From positions 51,248,040-51,312,039 of the forward strand of contig CM071568.1 of the NCBI GenBank assembly GCA_036426205.1: a stretch of DNA of 64,000 nucleotides, read 5' to 3'. A program made the position numbers and the translations under genes. This DNA is from Ascaphus truei. Taxonomy: Eukaryota > Chordata > Amphibia > Anura > Ascaphidae. Under the pieces are notes generated by a model. It did not search any database. It saw only the letters and a program-made list of their open reading frames with translations, and was not told the origin of the DNA. This document shows, piece after piece, positions 1 to 11,812 of this stretch; the stretch's first letter is position 1, and each line of letters begins with the position of its first letter.

Positions 1-660
1 AAGAATTGCAACCAATTAAATCCGAACCATTCTCATTAAACAGATCAAGCGCGGGTGACGCTGGCATGATTGCGACATGAATACGGCACGAATGTCGCAT
101 GAACGCCGCATGAACGCGGCGAAGTGCGTGGCATTCGGAAAAAGTCACCGGAAAATATCCGAGAAGTGTTAAAATAAAAGGGGCCGCGGCTGTAGGTCAA
201 ATGATGGACTCTTTCTTATTCTTAGTCCTCTCGGCATCCTTTTATTTACAAATACTTATCTAAAAATACCATATCCCTGGCAGCCGGTACCAGCGCGACC
301 TTACCACTTCAGCCAGTAGTCGATTCATCACCGGAAGTGATGTAGGGAGTTGGAGAGCAGACGCGCACTGGATGACAAGACACCACGGACATGGACAGGA
401 GTACCATCACTCGTATCACACCATTTTTCTCATATACAATGTGAGTGTAATGTATATACCTTTATTGTGACACAGTATACCTTTGAACATACCACACTAT
501 GTGAGTTTTCTTCTCCTTATTCTCGAGTACATTAGAGGTTCACCCACACCACATCACCCTGTTGAAGATCTATATGGATGTCCCCCACAAGCGTAGCTCC
601 AGTTAGGGATATCTAACCTGCTTTAAATTCATGTAGAACTCTATGAGTGCAAATATATCA
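1..660. other. No recognisable feature
   Basis: I see no gene, repeat family or terminal inverted repeat here. Short direct repeats of a 'GCATGAACGC' type occur near 90-120. The only open frame of note (350-535) has no recognisable composition or motif. Confidence 0.5.
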
Positions 661-677
661 CTTATACTTTAAGAAGA

Positions 678-1136
678 TTACCACACATTGGTCGCACTAT
701 TTGTGTTTTTTTTCCCCACATATGCTGGGTTAGCTGGTTTTGGTTGGGTGGAGGTAGTGGCTTCCTGAGTGACTTTGGGGGCCACAGAGGCATACAGTGC
801 CTTGACCACATCCTCCAACACCACCTGGGCAGATGGGATATTGCAGGGGTCTGCAGCACTCTTGGGAGGGTTCTCCTCAGTGAGCACACTTTGGGGAAGG
901 TCCAGTCCAGCAGCCGCCTCCTGCAGAGAGCCCAACTCAGACTCCTCACAAAGAAAACCCACCTCAAATGCCTCCCCAATATAATTTGGGGCACTCACCG
1001 TAACACCCCCTCTCATATTCATTTCCTCCACTCTATCTCTCATGCCCCCAACCATCCTGTTAATTCCACTCCCAGAGTCATCCATGGGGATCAGCCAAAT
1101 CTCATCCCACTCCTTCAGTGATGCGAGCTGGGGCAT
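678..1136 (-). CDS. Unassigned ORF next to a Gypsy remnant
   Basis: This is an open frame of 152 codons with an ATG start (MPQLASLKEWDEIW) and a Pro/Thr/Lys-rich tail. The middle has acidic, serine-rich stretches (EESELGSLQEAAAGL), and there are no transmembrane segments or zinc knuckles. It lies just downstream of the minus-strand Gypsy integrase remnant, so it could be a 3' ORF of that element or a gag-like fragment of another retroelement. I do not recognise the family. No promoter, splice site or polyadenylation signal supports a host gene. Its uninterrupted frame beside a badly broken pol is unusual. Confidence 0.35.
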   Translation of the reverse strand: MPQLASLKEWDEIWLIPMDDSGSGINRMVGGMRDRVEEMNMRGGVTVSAPNYIGEAFEVGFLCEESELGSLQEAAAGLDLPQSVLTEENPPKSAADPCNIPSAQVVLEDVVKALYASVAPKVTQEATTSTQPKPANPAYVGKKNTNSATNVW

Positions 1137-1239
1137 TGCCCAAGGTGTGCCACCTAAAGGTAGTCTTCTTTCCAGGAGATGGCCTTCCTGCTCTCCGGTA
1201 GCCTGTGATGGTGAGATCGTACTTTCACCCAGGCCTTTC

Positions 1240-2815
1240 TGAAAAAAAAAACATCCTTCAACAGGACAACGGGCCTTACAAGTTTCTATAAAATGGGAGT
1301 TGTCGGTTTTCCACTTGGGACCTGCCCTATGACTGTATTACTTCATCAGGAATTTGGTGACCTAAATCCGTACTCTCAACGACCAGATGGATGAAGGTTT
1401 CATTGATTTTACCACGGCTCAGGAGTTTCACACATGACATTAACTATGAGATTTGCTTACCCATCCTGTACCCTGCCTAAGCAATCTCAAAGTTCACTAT
1501 ATCGGCACGACGTAGAACCTCAAAGGTCCCCTGCCACTTTGACAAAAGTTTACTCTAACTGCTAGTATGTAGCAGCGTTACTCTATTCATGGGTTGAAAA
1601 ACTCCAAGGCGGGCATGCCGGATGTAATATCTCTCCTGAGCATACTAGGAGTTCTGTAAAATGTCTCTTGCAAAGTCATCTACTAACTCTAGCTGATCTC
1701 TGAGATCAATTACATATTGAACAACATTTTTAGAACGAAATGGCTGACTCTTTTAAGAGATCTAAGATTCCTCAAGATTGACAACCGTATAATAATTCAA
1801 ACAGGGAGAACCCTTTAGAGGATTGTGGTACATCCTGGACCACATACTGCACCGACACACTTTATTCGAGCAAATACCCGGTATGTACCTGGCAGATACC
1901 TGGAATGCGCCACTCCTCACCTCTGACAAGCCCCGTTGCATTTGCCTTCCCAGCCTGGGTTCATGCCTGGCTGATGGGCGGCTGATCTGTTAAATAATAA
2001 TGATTAGGATTTAATAGGCTGCAATGCTTCGCGTGTCTTCCAGATGGCATAAATTCATGAATTGTAATGCAGTATATATATATATACTGTGCAGTATTGC
2101 AGCCAGCGGGAATAAAATGCTTCAATCCCTGCTTGGAAAATAACTCAATGCACTCGGGCAGAAAACCGTCACAAACCTCAATACACCCGGGTATACCCGA
2201 ATTCGTGGGACTAGCCAAGCTCGAATAAAGTGTGTCGCCAGTGTAAAGCATAAAGGGAAGCAGTTCATCCTTATCTCTTTTTTCCCAAGGTAACAAACGT
2301 CTGAATCATGGACATCAAAGTTTGGTTGGACTTCTCCACTAACCCATCCGTTTACGGATTGTATACTGAAGTTCTTACTGACTTTACATCCAATAACTTC
2401 AAGACAGCCTGCATCAGTTTGGACATGAAGTTGGTTCCTTGATTCATCAAGATAACTTTGAGAAGCCCTACCCTGGAGAACAACTCTATTAACCTATTGG
2501 TCACATTCTTGGCTGTAACGGCTCCAAGGCAAAAGCCTCTGGGTATCGGGTGGTGTATTCCACCCCCACCAGGATAAATCTATTTCCCTTTGCTGAGGGC
2601 TCTAACAGACCTACAAGATAAATTCCCAACCTTTCAAATGGGACATCTACCAAGGATAAGGGAATCAACGGGGCCAGTTTCTAGTTCTTCTGTCTGGTCA
2701 GTTGGCAGTCTGGGTAATCTGGGTATCCACATGTACCCCTGGCCAAAAGAACCAGAACAGAATACGGTCTGAGATTTTGTCTGGCCCCAAATGTCCTCCC
2801 CTATCTGTGGTTCAG
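1240..2815 (-). pseudogene. Gypsy-type LTR retrotransposon integrase remnant
   Basis: Read on the minus strand, the interval gives a broken but colinear Gypsy/Ty3 integrase. Near 2,760-2,740 is the start of the catalytic region (ILFWFFWPG), followed by the core at about 2,600-2,300 (TRYPEAF, then LFSRVGLLK and the NQGTNFMSKLM motif). Next, at about 1,840-1,790, comes the conserved VPQSSKGFSLFELLYG segment. The C-terminal domain is near 1,545-1,500 (LSKWQGTFEVLRRADIVNFEI). Several in-frame stops and frame changes make it non-functional. A MITE (1,847-2,243) splits it. The LTR at 3,313-3,608 and its primer site point the same way, so they probably belong to the same element. Protease, reverse transcriptase and RNase H are absent between them, implying a large internal deletion. 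Confidence 0.85.
1847..2243 (-). mobile_element. 397-bp TA-flanked MITE inside the integrase remnant
   Basis: The left end CTGCACCGACACACTTTATT and the right end, reverse-complemented, CACTGGCGACACACTTTATT form imperfect terminal inverted repeats. TA flanks both sides (1,845-1,846 and 2,244-2,245). It interrupts the Gypsy integrase frame: removing it joins the FMLY and VVQDVPQ segments. It is in the opposite orientation to the copies at 42,722 and 44,499. It has no coding capacity. Its ends match the subterminal regions of the forkhead/BEN element at 42,692-48,364, so it is a deletion derivative of that family. Confidence 0.88.
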
Positions 2816-3292
2816 TTTGTGCTACCCTGGTGAGCGCCTGCCTCCCCCTATCAGTGTATTTGACTCAGCGTCTGTGTCTGTGTACTTTGTGCAGCTCAGC
2901 ATTGCATCTAAGGGTCTGTGTGTTACCTCAGGGTATCGATTCATGTGGTAATTGTGCAAGTGCTTGCTCCTGATATAGGGCAGCATTTTATAGATATTAT
3001 TTAATATCTTTTTATTGTTTTTGTGTCATATAATGTGTGTATGTGTGGTCTATTAGACTGTTTTGTTTGGATTTAATTAAATACTTTTAAAAATATTATT
3101 AGAGGCTCATTTTATATTTGTGTCTGTTATTTGTTATGTTTGGTCACTAATCCCTGGTGCGCTGTGTGTGTTTTGTGTTTTTAGTTGAAGGAGCCTCTTT
3201 GCTTGCTGGACCTACTGTTGCAGGAATTGTTGCCAACAAATTTCTATGATGGTCTTGAGGTCACCTTCATAAATCCAAGGATCACCTCTAGC
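2816..3292. other. Leader or residual internal region of the Gypsy element
   Basis: This lies between the integrase remnant and the primer-binding site. The part nearest the LTR (3,185-3,292) is probably untranslated leader or the start of gag. The AT-rich part at 2,960-3,130 shows nothing recognisable and may be later insertion or decay. Confidence 0.35.
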
Positions 3293-3310
3293 ATCCCACT
3301 ACTAACACCA
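3293..3310 (-). promoter_or_regulatory. Putative primer-binding site, tRNA-Leu-like
   Basis: On the minus strand TGGTGTTAGTAGTGGGAT follows the LTR end after a short spacer. It resembles the tRNA-Leu-complementary primer site reported for several vertebrate Gypsy elements, with a few mismatches. Position and sequence both fit a 5' LTR at 3,313-3,608 read leftwards. The tRNA assignment is from memory and not checked against a frog tRNA. Confidence 0.5.
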
Positions 3311-3312
3311 AT

Positions 3313-3608
3313 TGTAGGTGATGCATGCAAAGGTAACAACAGGAGACTTGTGTTTGAAAAAGTAAACATAGGCTTTTATTCAGCCAAAGCTCAGCAACAC
3401 AAAATACAGCTCCAGCAAACAGACGTCAATACACATCACACAGCATAGCATCAAATGTCAAACCCAGAGTCCCTCTTTAGTCCAGAAACATCAAACATCA
3501 ACTTCCTGGTCAGCACGCTGCCTGACTTTAAACCTACAAACTCAGCTTGGCTCGGTCAGGGATTAACTATTGTCTAACTGACATGGCAACATCCTTCACA
3601 TTGTTACA
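3313..3608 (-). repeat. Gypsy 5' LTR, about 296 bp
   Basis: The minus strand begins TGTAACAATGTG and ends CATCACCTACA, the TG...CA form of an LTR. It contains GCTGAATAAAAGCC (3,371-3,385) as a polyadenylation signal and is followed by the putative primer site. No matching 3' LTR was found down to position 1. Confidence 0.65.
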
Positions 3609-4488
3609 GGAGCTCACTGAATATGGGGGAGAAAATCATATAGACCGTAATGGGCTAAATTGCATATAATTTACAATAAGGCTGTTACTAATAACGTCAT
3701 GCTTTTTACGGGAGTAAATTCTAGCTAATGTCATTTTATTTGCTCTGTTGAATACTGTGTTTTGATTAACCGATGTCACGTTTAGTAGTTAACAGAACTG
3801 AGTGAATCTATCCCCAAATGAGCCACTTTTTGTTGGAATGAAGTTAACAGCAGCATAGATAATGGCATAGTGTTGTGCTATATGGCTGATTTACCAAGTG
3901 ATGTGAATGTAATGAACCAGAAGCAGTGCAAGTTCTTCACAATAATATTACACAATTGTTTAGCATTGTTAAAATCCACACTCCTTGTACATTTTTTTTA
4001 TCTTTCTATTTACATTTTAAATTAGTTAAAAAAAAAAGCGTTTCTATAGTGTTATAAATTGAATATCATTAAGCAAATTTTAGAGGGTAATTGTACTGGA
4101 ATAAAAGATGAGTAAATGATTCATAGCTTTAAAATATAAATAATCTTTTGCAGCAAAAATAATATGAATGTGTTTTTTTTATAATCTTTGATAAATCAAA
4201 CTCTTGCTTCAGCAATGAAAAAAATATTTTATTTCATGTTTATTGCATCAGTCTCGACAAAGTTTTGGAGCCTACATACTTTAAAAAATATTCCCCCTAA
4301 TCCTTATGAGGTAATTTGACACATTGCTTATTTGCATAACATATATTTGCATATATAGATGTAGCCAAGGTTATTAAACCTTCTCATAACACAGAATATC
4401 TCAGATTTTACATTGGATTTAATGGTGGTGATAATGCAGAAAACTACATGAAATCACACAATAACATTCCAACTACAAATATACATTA
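3609..4488. other. AT-rich stretch without recognisable features
   Basis: There is no ORF, inverted repeat or repeat family that I can name. The composition is that of ordinary intron. Confidence 0.5.
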
Positions 4489-4632
4489 TGGGCCATATGT
4501 ACAAAGCAGTGCTATTCCATAAGACACCTTAAGGCCTATTCAAGTCAACGGACTAAAAGGTGTTTAATAGCATAGCACCGGAAAGTGTCTTATACCATAA
4601 CTACAGTAGCATTCCTTAGTAAATATGTGATT
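4489..4632. mobile_element. Palindromic MITE (GGCCATATTTAC family)
   Basis: The left end TGGGCCATATGTACAAAGCA and the right end GCATTCCTTAGTAAATATGTG are inverted, as are the inner arms (CATAAGACACCTTAAGG and AAGTGTCTTATACCATA). The same family recurs at 35,868-36,030 and 36,437-36,547. Confidence 0.65.
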
Positions 4633-4859
4633 ACAATATCCATTGATGAGTTTTTTGTTAACCCTAGTAATATTATGGAGAGAAGAAATAAGTGAAATGA
4701 AATGGATATATATATATCCAAAAGAGGTCACTGGCACTCCTAGGAATATAGGTATAAGAGCGGTGCTTGGCCCATAAAGATGAATAATGCATGTAATCAC
4801 CAGCAAGATGATAAAAAATACAGCACCCGCCAGGTAAAGTCCAAATAAACTGTATTCAG

Positions 4860-5045
4860 AGTATTCAGACAAATGCCAACGTTTCGATCCTCTTCAAGGG
4901 ATCTTTCTTTCTCAAAAGCTGGCACTGTGTGCTCATTTGCATGTCATTTCCCAGAATCCCTTGCTGCAGTGGAAGCACTGTATGCTGGGTGATAATGGTG
5001 AAAGGCGGGGTTGCAGACCTGTCTAAGACATTCAAATGAGCACAC
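4860..5045. repeat. Interspersed repeat with AACGTTTCGATCCTC motif
   Basis: It contains CCAACGTTTCGATCCTCTTC, followed by a short palindromic section around CCCTTGCTGCAGTGG and TCATTTGCATG / CATTCAAATGAGC. Related AACGTTTCG or GAAACGCGT motifs lie in repeats at 6,780, 16,053, 19,565, 22,106 and 48,018. The family is not identified. Confidence 0.45.
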
Positions 5046-5125
5046 ATAGTAATATTTCCATTTGCTTTTTTCTTTTACTGTGGAGGGTGTTTGTCACTTT
5101 TTTTACTCACTATAATTTAACTAAG

Positions 5126-5177
5126 TGTGTGTGTGTGTGTGTATATACTGTATATATATATATATATATATATATTT
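5126..5177. repeat. (TG)n/(TA)n microsatellite
   Basis: A run of GT dinucleotides passes into a run of TA dinucleotides. Confidence 0.95.
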
Positions 5178-6580
5178 ATCTTTTATTTGATAATATTGAA
5201 TTATTTATACATTATTGTTCTAAATGGGCATTCAGAACCATTTACGTACATATTTTATTTACCTCAAGAACTTACTACTGGCTTATTCTCCCTATTTATA
5301 ACAAACATTTTTTACCTCCAAAACACGTTTGTAGATATTGGTCAGTATACTGAAGAGTAAAGACTGAATGAAAGCTGTAGACTGTTAATAAACTCTTACA
5401 GTACATAAGAGCAATCAGTTGGCAAGCACAATGTCTGTTAGCATCCTTCTTTTTAGCCTAGTAAACCAATGGCACCACTAGTGAACAACCGAAGCTCCCA
5501 TACTCTAGACAATAAAACAAACTCGCAGCTTTATCGTTCTATAAGTACAGAATCTTTTCTGTCTTCACACACTGCTGAGTTATCCTTGCATCTATCTATA
5601 ACACTTCAAGATCACAAAAACTTCTTGAGTGCATATAATTTAAATGATATCACACACTGTTCCGCTGTTCTTCAACCTAATACAAATACTGTAGATGGAT
5701 GTCATGGATAAACTAAGTTATAGATATGGACAAGGAACTATGATATCTAATACAGACACCGTTCTTATATGAGTTTTAAGATAATGACACCAATATGAAT
5801 TTTTTATTTTTCCAAACTTGTTTACTCTCCCTAGGAAACATGTTTTATTCTAAAATGTAGTCCATTCATGTTCAATAGATTGAAAGCAGCTGCATGCAGC
5901 CTTTACAACTTTATAGATCATATCTGTGTGCTCCACATGTACATTAACTGTAGGAAAGTCTTGCTTCTGGAAAGACATGAGAAACCTAAGCTAACTTTAG
6001 GGTATCTTTTTCATTATAAAAATTACACAAAAAGGGATTTGGGATTTGTATTTCAGTATAATAATGTGTAATAATGGATATATATTATTATTATATTTAT
6101 TATTATTATTATATTTGTTATTTAATCTTGCATAGCTTTGATGCTATACTCAACACAAAAAGAAGTGCAACATTAAAGAAGGGATTAAATTGATACAAGG
6201 ATAATGCTGCTAACAGAAGTGGAAACAATATGAGGGTAAATACCCCAGAGAGATTACAGTCTAGTGAAGTGGGACACAATGAGATAAAAAAGGATTACAT
6301 GTGTATGTAAGTGTTTATAACAAGGAGTGATACAGCTGCTGTATCTCCTCAATAAAACAATGAATGTAAGAGACAGAGTAAAAAGGAGAGAGAGCAAAAT
6401 TTACAGCAGAGAGGCTAGGAAGTATAGGCCATAACGCATGGGACATATAGCAATCAAAAGGCTTTCTTGAGGGTGTGAGGTTTGAGTTTTTAGTTTAATT
6501 TTGATGAATGGTAGACGTGCAATTAAAAGGGAGTTATAGAAATATGGTGCTCTAAGGGTGCTTTTAGATTACATGTATGC
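5178..6580. other. AT-rich sequence without recognisable features
   Basis: Open frames at 5,469-5,711 and 5,868-6,071 show no domain, codon bias or splice context. There is a TTA-rich low-complexity patch at 6,075-6,122. Confidence 0.5.
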
Positions 6581-6582
6581 AT

Positions 6583-6641
6583 ATATATATATATATATAT
6601 ATAATATATATGTGTGTGTGTGTATATAAATAAATAAGTAA

Positions 6642-6692
<51 letters not shown>
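6583..6692. repeat. (AT)n microsatellite block
   Basis: Two AT runs are separated by a short GT run and AAATAAAT repeats. The block abuts the repeat starting at about 6,693. Confidence 0.95.
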
Positions 6693-6694
<2 letters not shown>

Positions 6695-7545
6695 CAATAC
6701 GATACCGCACGTGGACGAATATCAGAGGCAGCACTCCAAATGTATATCAAAAATCATGTATTTGTTCAACAAAACATCATATCCAACGTTTCGGTCCTCA
6801 AACGGGACCTTTGTCAAGATGATGATTAACAGAGTGAACTAAGAACACATATAAATACCCCCAGAAACCCCAAAATCTACAGGTGCAGCATATAAATTGA
6901 TTAAAACAAAAATCACATCCATAATGTTAAACCCCTGTGTCCTGTCAGTGTATCAGCCTTCTCTGCAGCTCCTGTTTACTTCCTGATATATAAAACGCAT
7001 GTGCTACACATACACCAGTAGATGGTTAATTACATAGACCTGTGGAGGTCATTGCAATTACTATGGTAGTGCGTTTCATTGATGGAACGCATGACGCATC
7101 ATAAAGAAAATCACTGCGCATGCGAGATCGCTAAAGTGAAAAATATTCTATAAAACTATAAAAAGAACAATCCACTTATGTAGCAATGCTGCCCATACCT
7201 CACACAAGCCTCCGTTTATAAATAACATGTGTGATGTGCATCCACGAGTGGCAGGGAGAGACTGATGACCTCCAGCGGCCATTGCTGACAGCCTAGTCAT
7301 GCGTGTCAACAGTGAAACGCAAAGCTACCAGCAAAAGGGAGCACTGCGCATGCGCAAGCATAGGAAAAATAGAATGAATGAAAATACCCTGCAGGGACCA
7401 AAGACACACAACAAAAGGTCTCATGCTTGTAGCTTTGCGTTTCACTGTTGACACGCATGACTAGGCTGTCAGCAATGGCCGCCGGAGGTCATCAGTGTGA
7501 GGTATGGGCAGCATTGCTACATAAGTGGATTGTTCTTTTTAATAA
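6693..7545. mobile_element. Fold-back element with long inverted arms
   Basis: The region 7,160-7,331 (AAAGAACAATCCACTTATGT ... AAACGCAAAGCTAC) reappears inverted at 7,431-7,540 (GTAGCTTTGCGTTTCAC ... ACATAAGTGGATTGTTC). The left arm carries an extra insertion of about 60 bp (7,205-7,265). The leading part has AACGTTTCGGTCCTC at about 6,783, like other repeats in the window. There is no ORF. Outer termini and a target duplication could not be fixed, because the left side merges into the AT run. Confidence 0.75.
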
Positions 7546-9440
7546 ACAATATTTATAACTAAATACACCCCCCTAACACAAACTATACAGTAATGAGCAA
7601 AATTACTATTATCCACATATGGATAATAATGCATTTGCCCATTTTAAATACATATAAATTACAATAAATACAGTAAAAACATTTTACACTTACCTTTTAC
7701 AGGCACCCACGATGAAGGCCATCTTCATCCTCATCTTCATCCTGCCCATGCCCCTCCGGTGCTGCAAAACATGCACAACAATCACAATAGTCAATGTAAT
7801 GTCCCCAAACCCCTTAATCACCATAGCGTTTATTAACCACTATAGTCATTAAGGGGTTAACCCACCCTCACCCACCACTCGGGAGGCCTACATACCCTCC
7901 CCCACTAACCCCCCACCCCGTGAGGCCTAACCACCCTCCCCCACTAACCCCCCAACCGGGAGGCCTACCCACAAACCCTTGGGGCCAATACCCCCTCCCC
8001 CCACCCCCAGTACCCACAATAAAAAAAATACACAGCCCCACAATAAACATCATTCTATTTATTAAATACATAACCCACCCTCTGTGCCCCCATAAATTCA
8101 TGATTTATTCTTTTACATACAGGGTTCATACCCCAGGCCCACGTGAGTCCCCGGTGGGCCTGATGGGTCACCTCACAGACCTACAGGTTACCAGCAACTT
8201 GTTTCATACAGGGTCTGGAGGCCTGTTGGTGGGTCCCGCCAGGCACCATGGCCCACCAGGTGGTCTCCGCGGGTCACCGTGGGCCACAATTGGGTCCCCA
8301 CAGTAGGCCCGCAGATGTCTGGGGGCCCGGGTCAGACCCACAGGTGTCTGAGGGGCCATGGGTGGTCCCTACGGGTCCGCGGTGCCCCCACAGATGTGAG
8401 GCCACCGGTTCTTCCCCGCAGGTGTCCCCCGTGGACCACGCAGCCTGGTACCTGTGAGAAGCCAGAGGATACCTCAGGTGGTCTCCAGAGGTCTCTCGCA
8501 GACCAATGGAACAAACCCTATATGTAAAAAAAATAAACCGGACCTATACATTCAATACATACATGCACCCCCCCCCCCCAACACATACAGTACAATAATG
8601 TGCAAAATAACTATTATCCAGATATGGATAATATATTATTTGCCCATTATGAAACACATAAAACATGCATAAATCACAACATGAATTCTTAATCTTAAAA
8701 TCACCACATGTTACAATAAATCCAGCATCGATTGTAAATATAAACCAACAAACCAGCAGCTACACAAATGTATATGAAATGTCAAACAATTGCATTGAGT
8801 GTGTACATGATGCAATTAATCTGTGCATCATGTAACACTATGCAAAATATATGTAACAATAAAATACACTATGAACAATGTCCCCTAACCACCAATGCCA
8901 TCATGAAAATCAAATAGAAACTAAGCAACATCAATACAATTACCATTTCCTAAAACAATTACAATACAATACAAATCAATTATATAATTCCCTATTCCAT
9001 TCCTAAAGCCAAACCATTGCCAAAAGATTTCTAATTTAAAGTAACCACCATCATTCTAATCTAACTACCAGAAATAAGCCATTACAGATAACCTGTAACT
9101 AAATACAAATTACATTATTCACAACAATGACAAAATAAAGCTGATAAATACATTAGCCATACATGAAAAGAACATAAACATTAGCAAAACAATCAATTAT
9201 TATCCCTTTATGTCTATCCATATAGATAGATAAACATAAAATACAGGGGCAATAATAGAGTATAAAATACAATGCATTTCCATACAAAAATAATAGAATA
9301 CACCCATTCAGTGTTCGTGAATGTATGTATATACATAAATACATTCATGGGCATTAAATGGGACTGAAAAAATAAAAGACATGAATCAAAAATAAAAAAA
9401 CCTGTAAAAGTAAAAATAATATACTTTTCTTTTGTTTACT
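7546..9440. repeat. Non-coding composite repeat, C-rich then AT-rich
   Basis: The segment 7,850-8,020 holds direct repeats of a 'GGGAGGCCTACCCAC...CCCTCCCCCACTAACC' type. The segment 8,120-8,460 has repeated 'GTGGTCTCCGCGGGTC'-like phrases. Similar ATTACTATTATCCA(C/G)ATATGGATAAT palindromes occur at 7,602-7,630 and 8,608-8,634, so an internal duplication is likely. The rest (8,640-9,440) is AT-rich with nothing recognisable. Proline/glycine-rich frames here are low-complexity translations. Confidence 0.5.
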
Positions 9441-9469
9441 CACCATTAGATGCCCACTCACTGAAATCC

Positions 9470-10425
9470 AGGCGACCCGGAAGCACAGGAACCAATCCAC
9501 AGGTAACCATAAAATAATAAACCGTTACAATCCATGTTTGTGTCTTCTTTCTTCTATTTGTAATCCTTCCCGTCTGTCTTGGGGTCTTCTTTTCTTCTCT
9601 TGGACGCTATAAAGATGGCGGCGACACTGGCACCCGATGCCCCATAGCGGGGCCTGTAACTCGGGAAGCAGGGGGTCTCTGAGGCAGAACTCAATGCGGT
9701 TCAGCTCAGGGGACCCCCTGCTCCTGCACACTATTATTAAAAATACATTAATGCAGCTTCATTACCATAGCGGCTATCCGCTACGATAATGAATTATTGT
9801 TTATTGTTATGTGTGTTTTAATACTAGTGTAGATGTGCAGGGGGTCTCCTGAGCTGAAGCGCATTGGTTTCAGCCTCGGGGACCCCCTACTTCAGGAGAT
9901 ATAGGCCCCTGTATGGGGTGCCGGTATCCCCTGCAGAATTTAAATTTCCCGGTCACGTGACGCGGGAGCTTTAAAGTGCAGGGGATACCGGCACCCCATA
10001 ACGGGGCCTATATCTCCTAAAGTAGGTGATCCTCAGACCTGAAACCAATGCTGTTCAGGTCCTGAGACCCCCTGCTCATGTACACTATTATTAAAATGTA
10101 TTTATTTAGTGTACGATCGCCTGTAACAGCCTTGCATGGAGATGGCAAATCTCCATGCAAATGTTACATGCGGCTTTTTTTTCTATCAGCTAGCTAACTG
10201 AAAGGTTCAGAACGCTAGCAGGGGGGAAAAAAGCAACACGTACACTGTGGCTGTTTTGAGCTATTTTGAGCAGGTACGTTAAAAAATGGGCTCAAGGTCT
10301 TAGTATATCGCGTCCCCGGCTTCCCTTTTTAACGAAACTGCTTTTTTGCAAAATCAGAACGCAAAGCCATGGAGCTTAGTGCATAGCCCCATATGAGTGC
10401 GCCTGTTTTCTGTTTGTCTTTTTTT
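9470..10425. mobile_element. Multi-unit fold-back element
   Basis: A segment at 9,634-9,753 (CCCATAGCGGGGCCT ... CACTATTATTAAAA) recurs directly at 9,990-10,102. An inverted version sits at 9,838-9,934. The central palindrome pairs 9,889-9,934 (GGTGCCGGTATCCCCTGCA) with 9,977-10,024 (TGCAGGGGATACCGGCACC). A second small palindrome is at 10,121-10,168. There is no protein-coding frame. It could be a non-autonomous DNA transposon with tandem subterminal units. The superfamily is unknown. Confidence 0.65.
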
Positions 10426-10963
10426 CTAGATATCTTCAAGGGAGTGGGGTTCCCTCCAAACAGACTGCAAAGACTCTAAAGAACAGTGTACTGGGACTGG
10501 TTTTTGCATCTTATATCACCTATATACATTTTTTTAATTATTTTTATTGTCATTTTATCTTAATTAGTCATTTGAATGTTTTATGATATAGCTTATTGCA
10601 CCCTTCTATAACACATATGGTCTAGTTTATTGCAGCGTTTAAGACCCATTCCTGACATCTGTGTACTTGTAGTGTTTGCCAGGCGCTGCTTCATATATCT
10701 TTTCTCTTCTATATATTACTGCACAATCATTTTATTCATAAACGTACTTCACCATATTGGTATCTTTTTAATCTATAGGTACATCTCGTTGTGGAATTCG
10801 AATATAGGACTTGTTCACGTATTTATCCTTCAGGTGTTGTATATCCATGCACCTGTATCTCTGATTTGCGCCTTTTGTGTTTTTTTTATACTTTGTATTT
10901 TCTTTGGGGTGGTGTACACCCATTACATTGTGGCAGCACTCATAGAAATCATTGCAACACTAT
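10426..10963. other. AT-rich sequence without recognisable features
   Basis: A 112-codon open frame at 10,630-10,968 is hydrophobic but has no recognisable domain, start context or splice signals. I read it as chance in T-rich DNA. Confidence 0.45.
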
Positions 10964-11065
10964 TTTAAATCAGTTGTGCGCACCTTATACTTTTTTTTTT
11001 AGATATATATATACTGTATATATCTAAAAATAAAAAGTATAAGGTGCGCAAAACTGATTTAAAAG
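10964..11065. mobile_element. Short perfect fold-back (MITE-like)
   Basis: TTTTAAATCAGTTGTGCGCA and the following CCTTATACTTTT pair with AAAAGTATAAGGTGCGCAAA and ACTGATTTAAAA, around a short AT loop. Confidence 0.7.
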
Positions 11066-11097
11066 AGTATATATCATCTTTACTGATTAAAAATAGT

Positions 11098-11099
<2 letters not shown>

Positions 11100-11178
<79 letters not shown>

Positions 11179-11187
11179 AGTGTGTGT

Positions 11188-11224
<37 letters not shown>

Positions 11225-11245
11225 TGTGTATGTGTGTGTGTGTCT

Positions 11246-11306
<61 letters not shown>
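11100..11306. repeat. (GT)n microsatellite, about 200 bp
   Basis: This is a nearly pure GT array with occasional CT or AG interruptions. Poly-Cys-Val and poly-Thr-His frames across it are artefacts. Confidence 0.98.
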
Positions 11307-11309
<3 letters not shown>

Positions 11310-11637
11310 GGGATAGTGTTCTAATGTATACAACAAAACACAAGAGCTTTATGTTGTGTTTTCAATGTTACATCCAATATGACAAATTATTTAGTACATA
11401 ACTATGTATTTCATCTAATTTCTTCATAAGTATTGGTCATTTAGTTCAATACTTTGGCCAAAACATTTTAAGCCTGCGACCATGTTAAGGTAAATCCATT
11501 TTGACAGGTCCTATACTACCAATATTATACTGTTTTATGTATTTGTTCCACTACATAGATAGAAGAGGAAAGAAAACACTGAGCCAACAGCATGGGGTGT
11601 GTGACATATATGCAGTGCATAAAGAGTTACAATTGAA

Positions 11638-11812
11638 GAAGCACTATATGTGCTATTTATGAACTACTGTGCAGTTAAAACTGTGTAGAAATCAGAAGTG
11701 CCCTAACAATTATAGTGCAATAAAATAAAATTATTAGGGCACTTCTGGTTTCTAACCATTTTCAACTGCACTGTAATTCATGCATAGCACATATAGTGCT
11801 ACTTAAATTTTA
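11638..11812. mobile_element. Fold-back MITE
   Basis: GAAGCACTATATGTGCTATT pairs with GCATAGCACATATAGTGCTA at the far end. Inside, AGAAATCAGAAGTGCCCTAA pairs with TTAGGGCACTTCTGGTTTCT. There is no ORF. The empty-site duplication was not determined. Confidence 0.78.

Noticed and set aside
10965..11336. Thr/His and Cys/Val repeat frames
   Set aside because: Pure GT/CA microsatellite. The same applies to 53,651-53,939.
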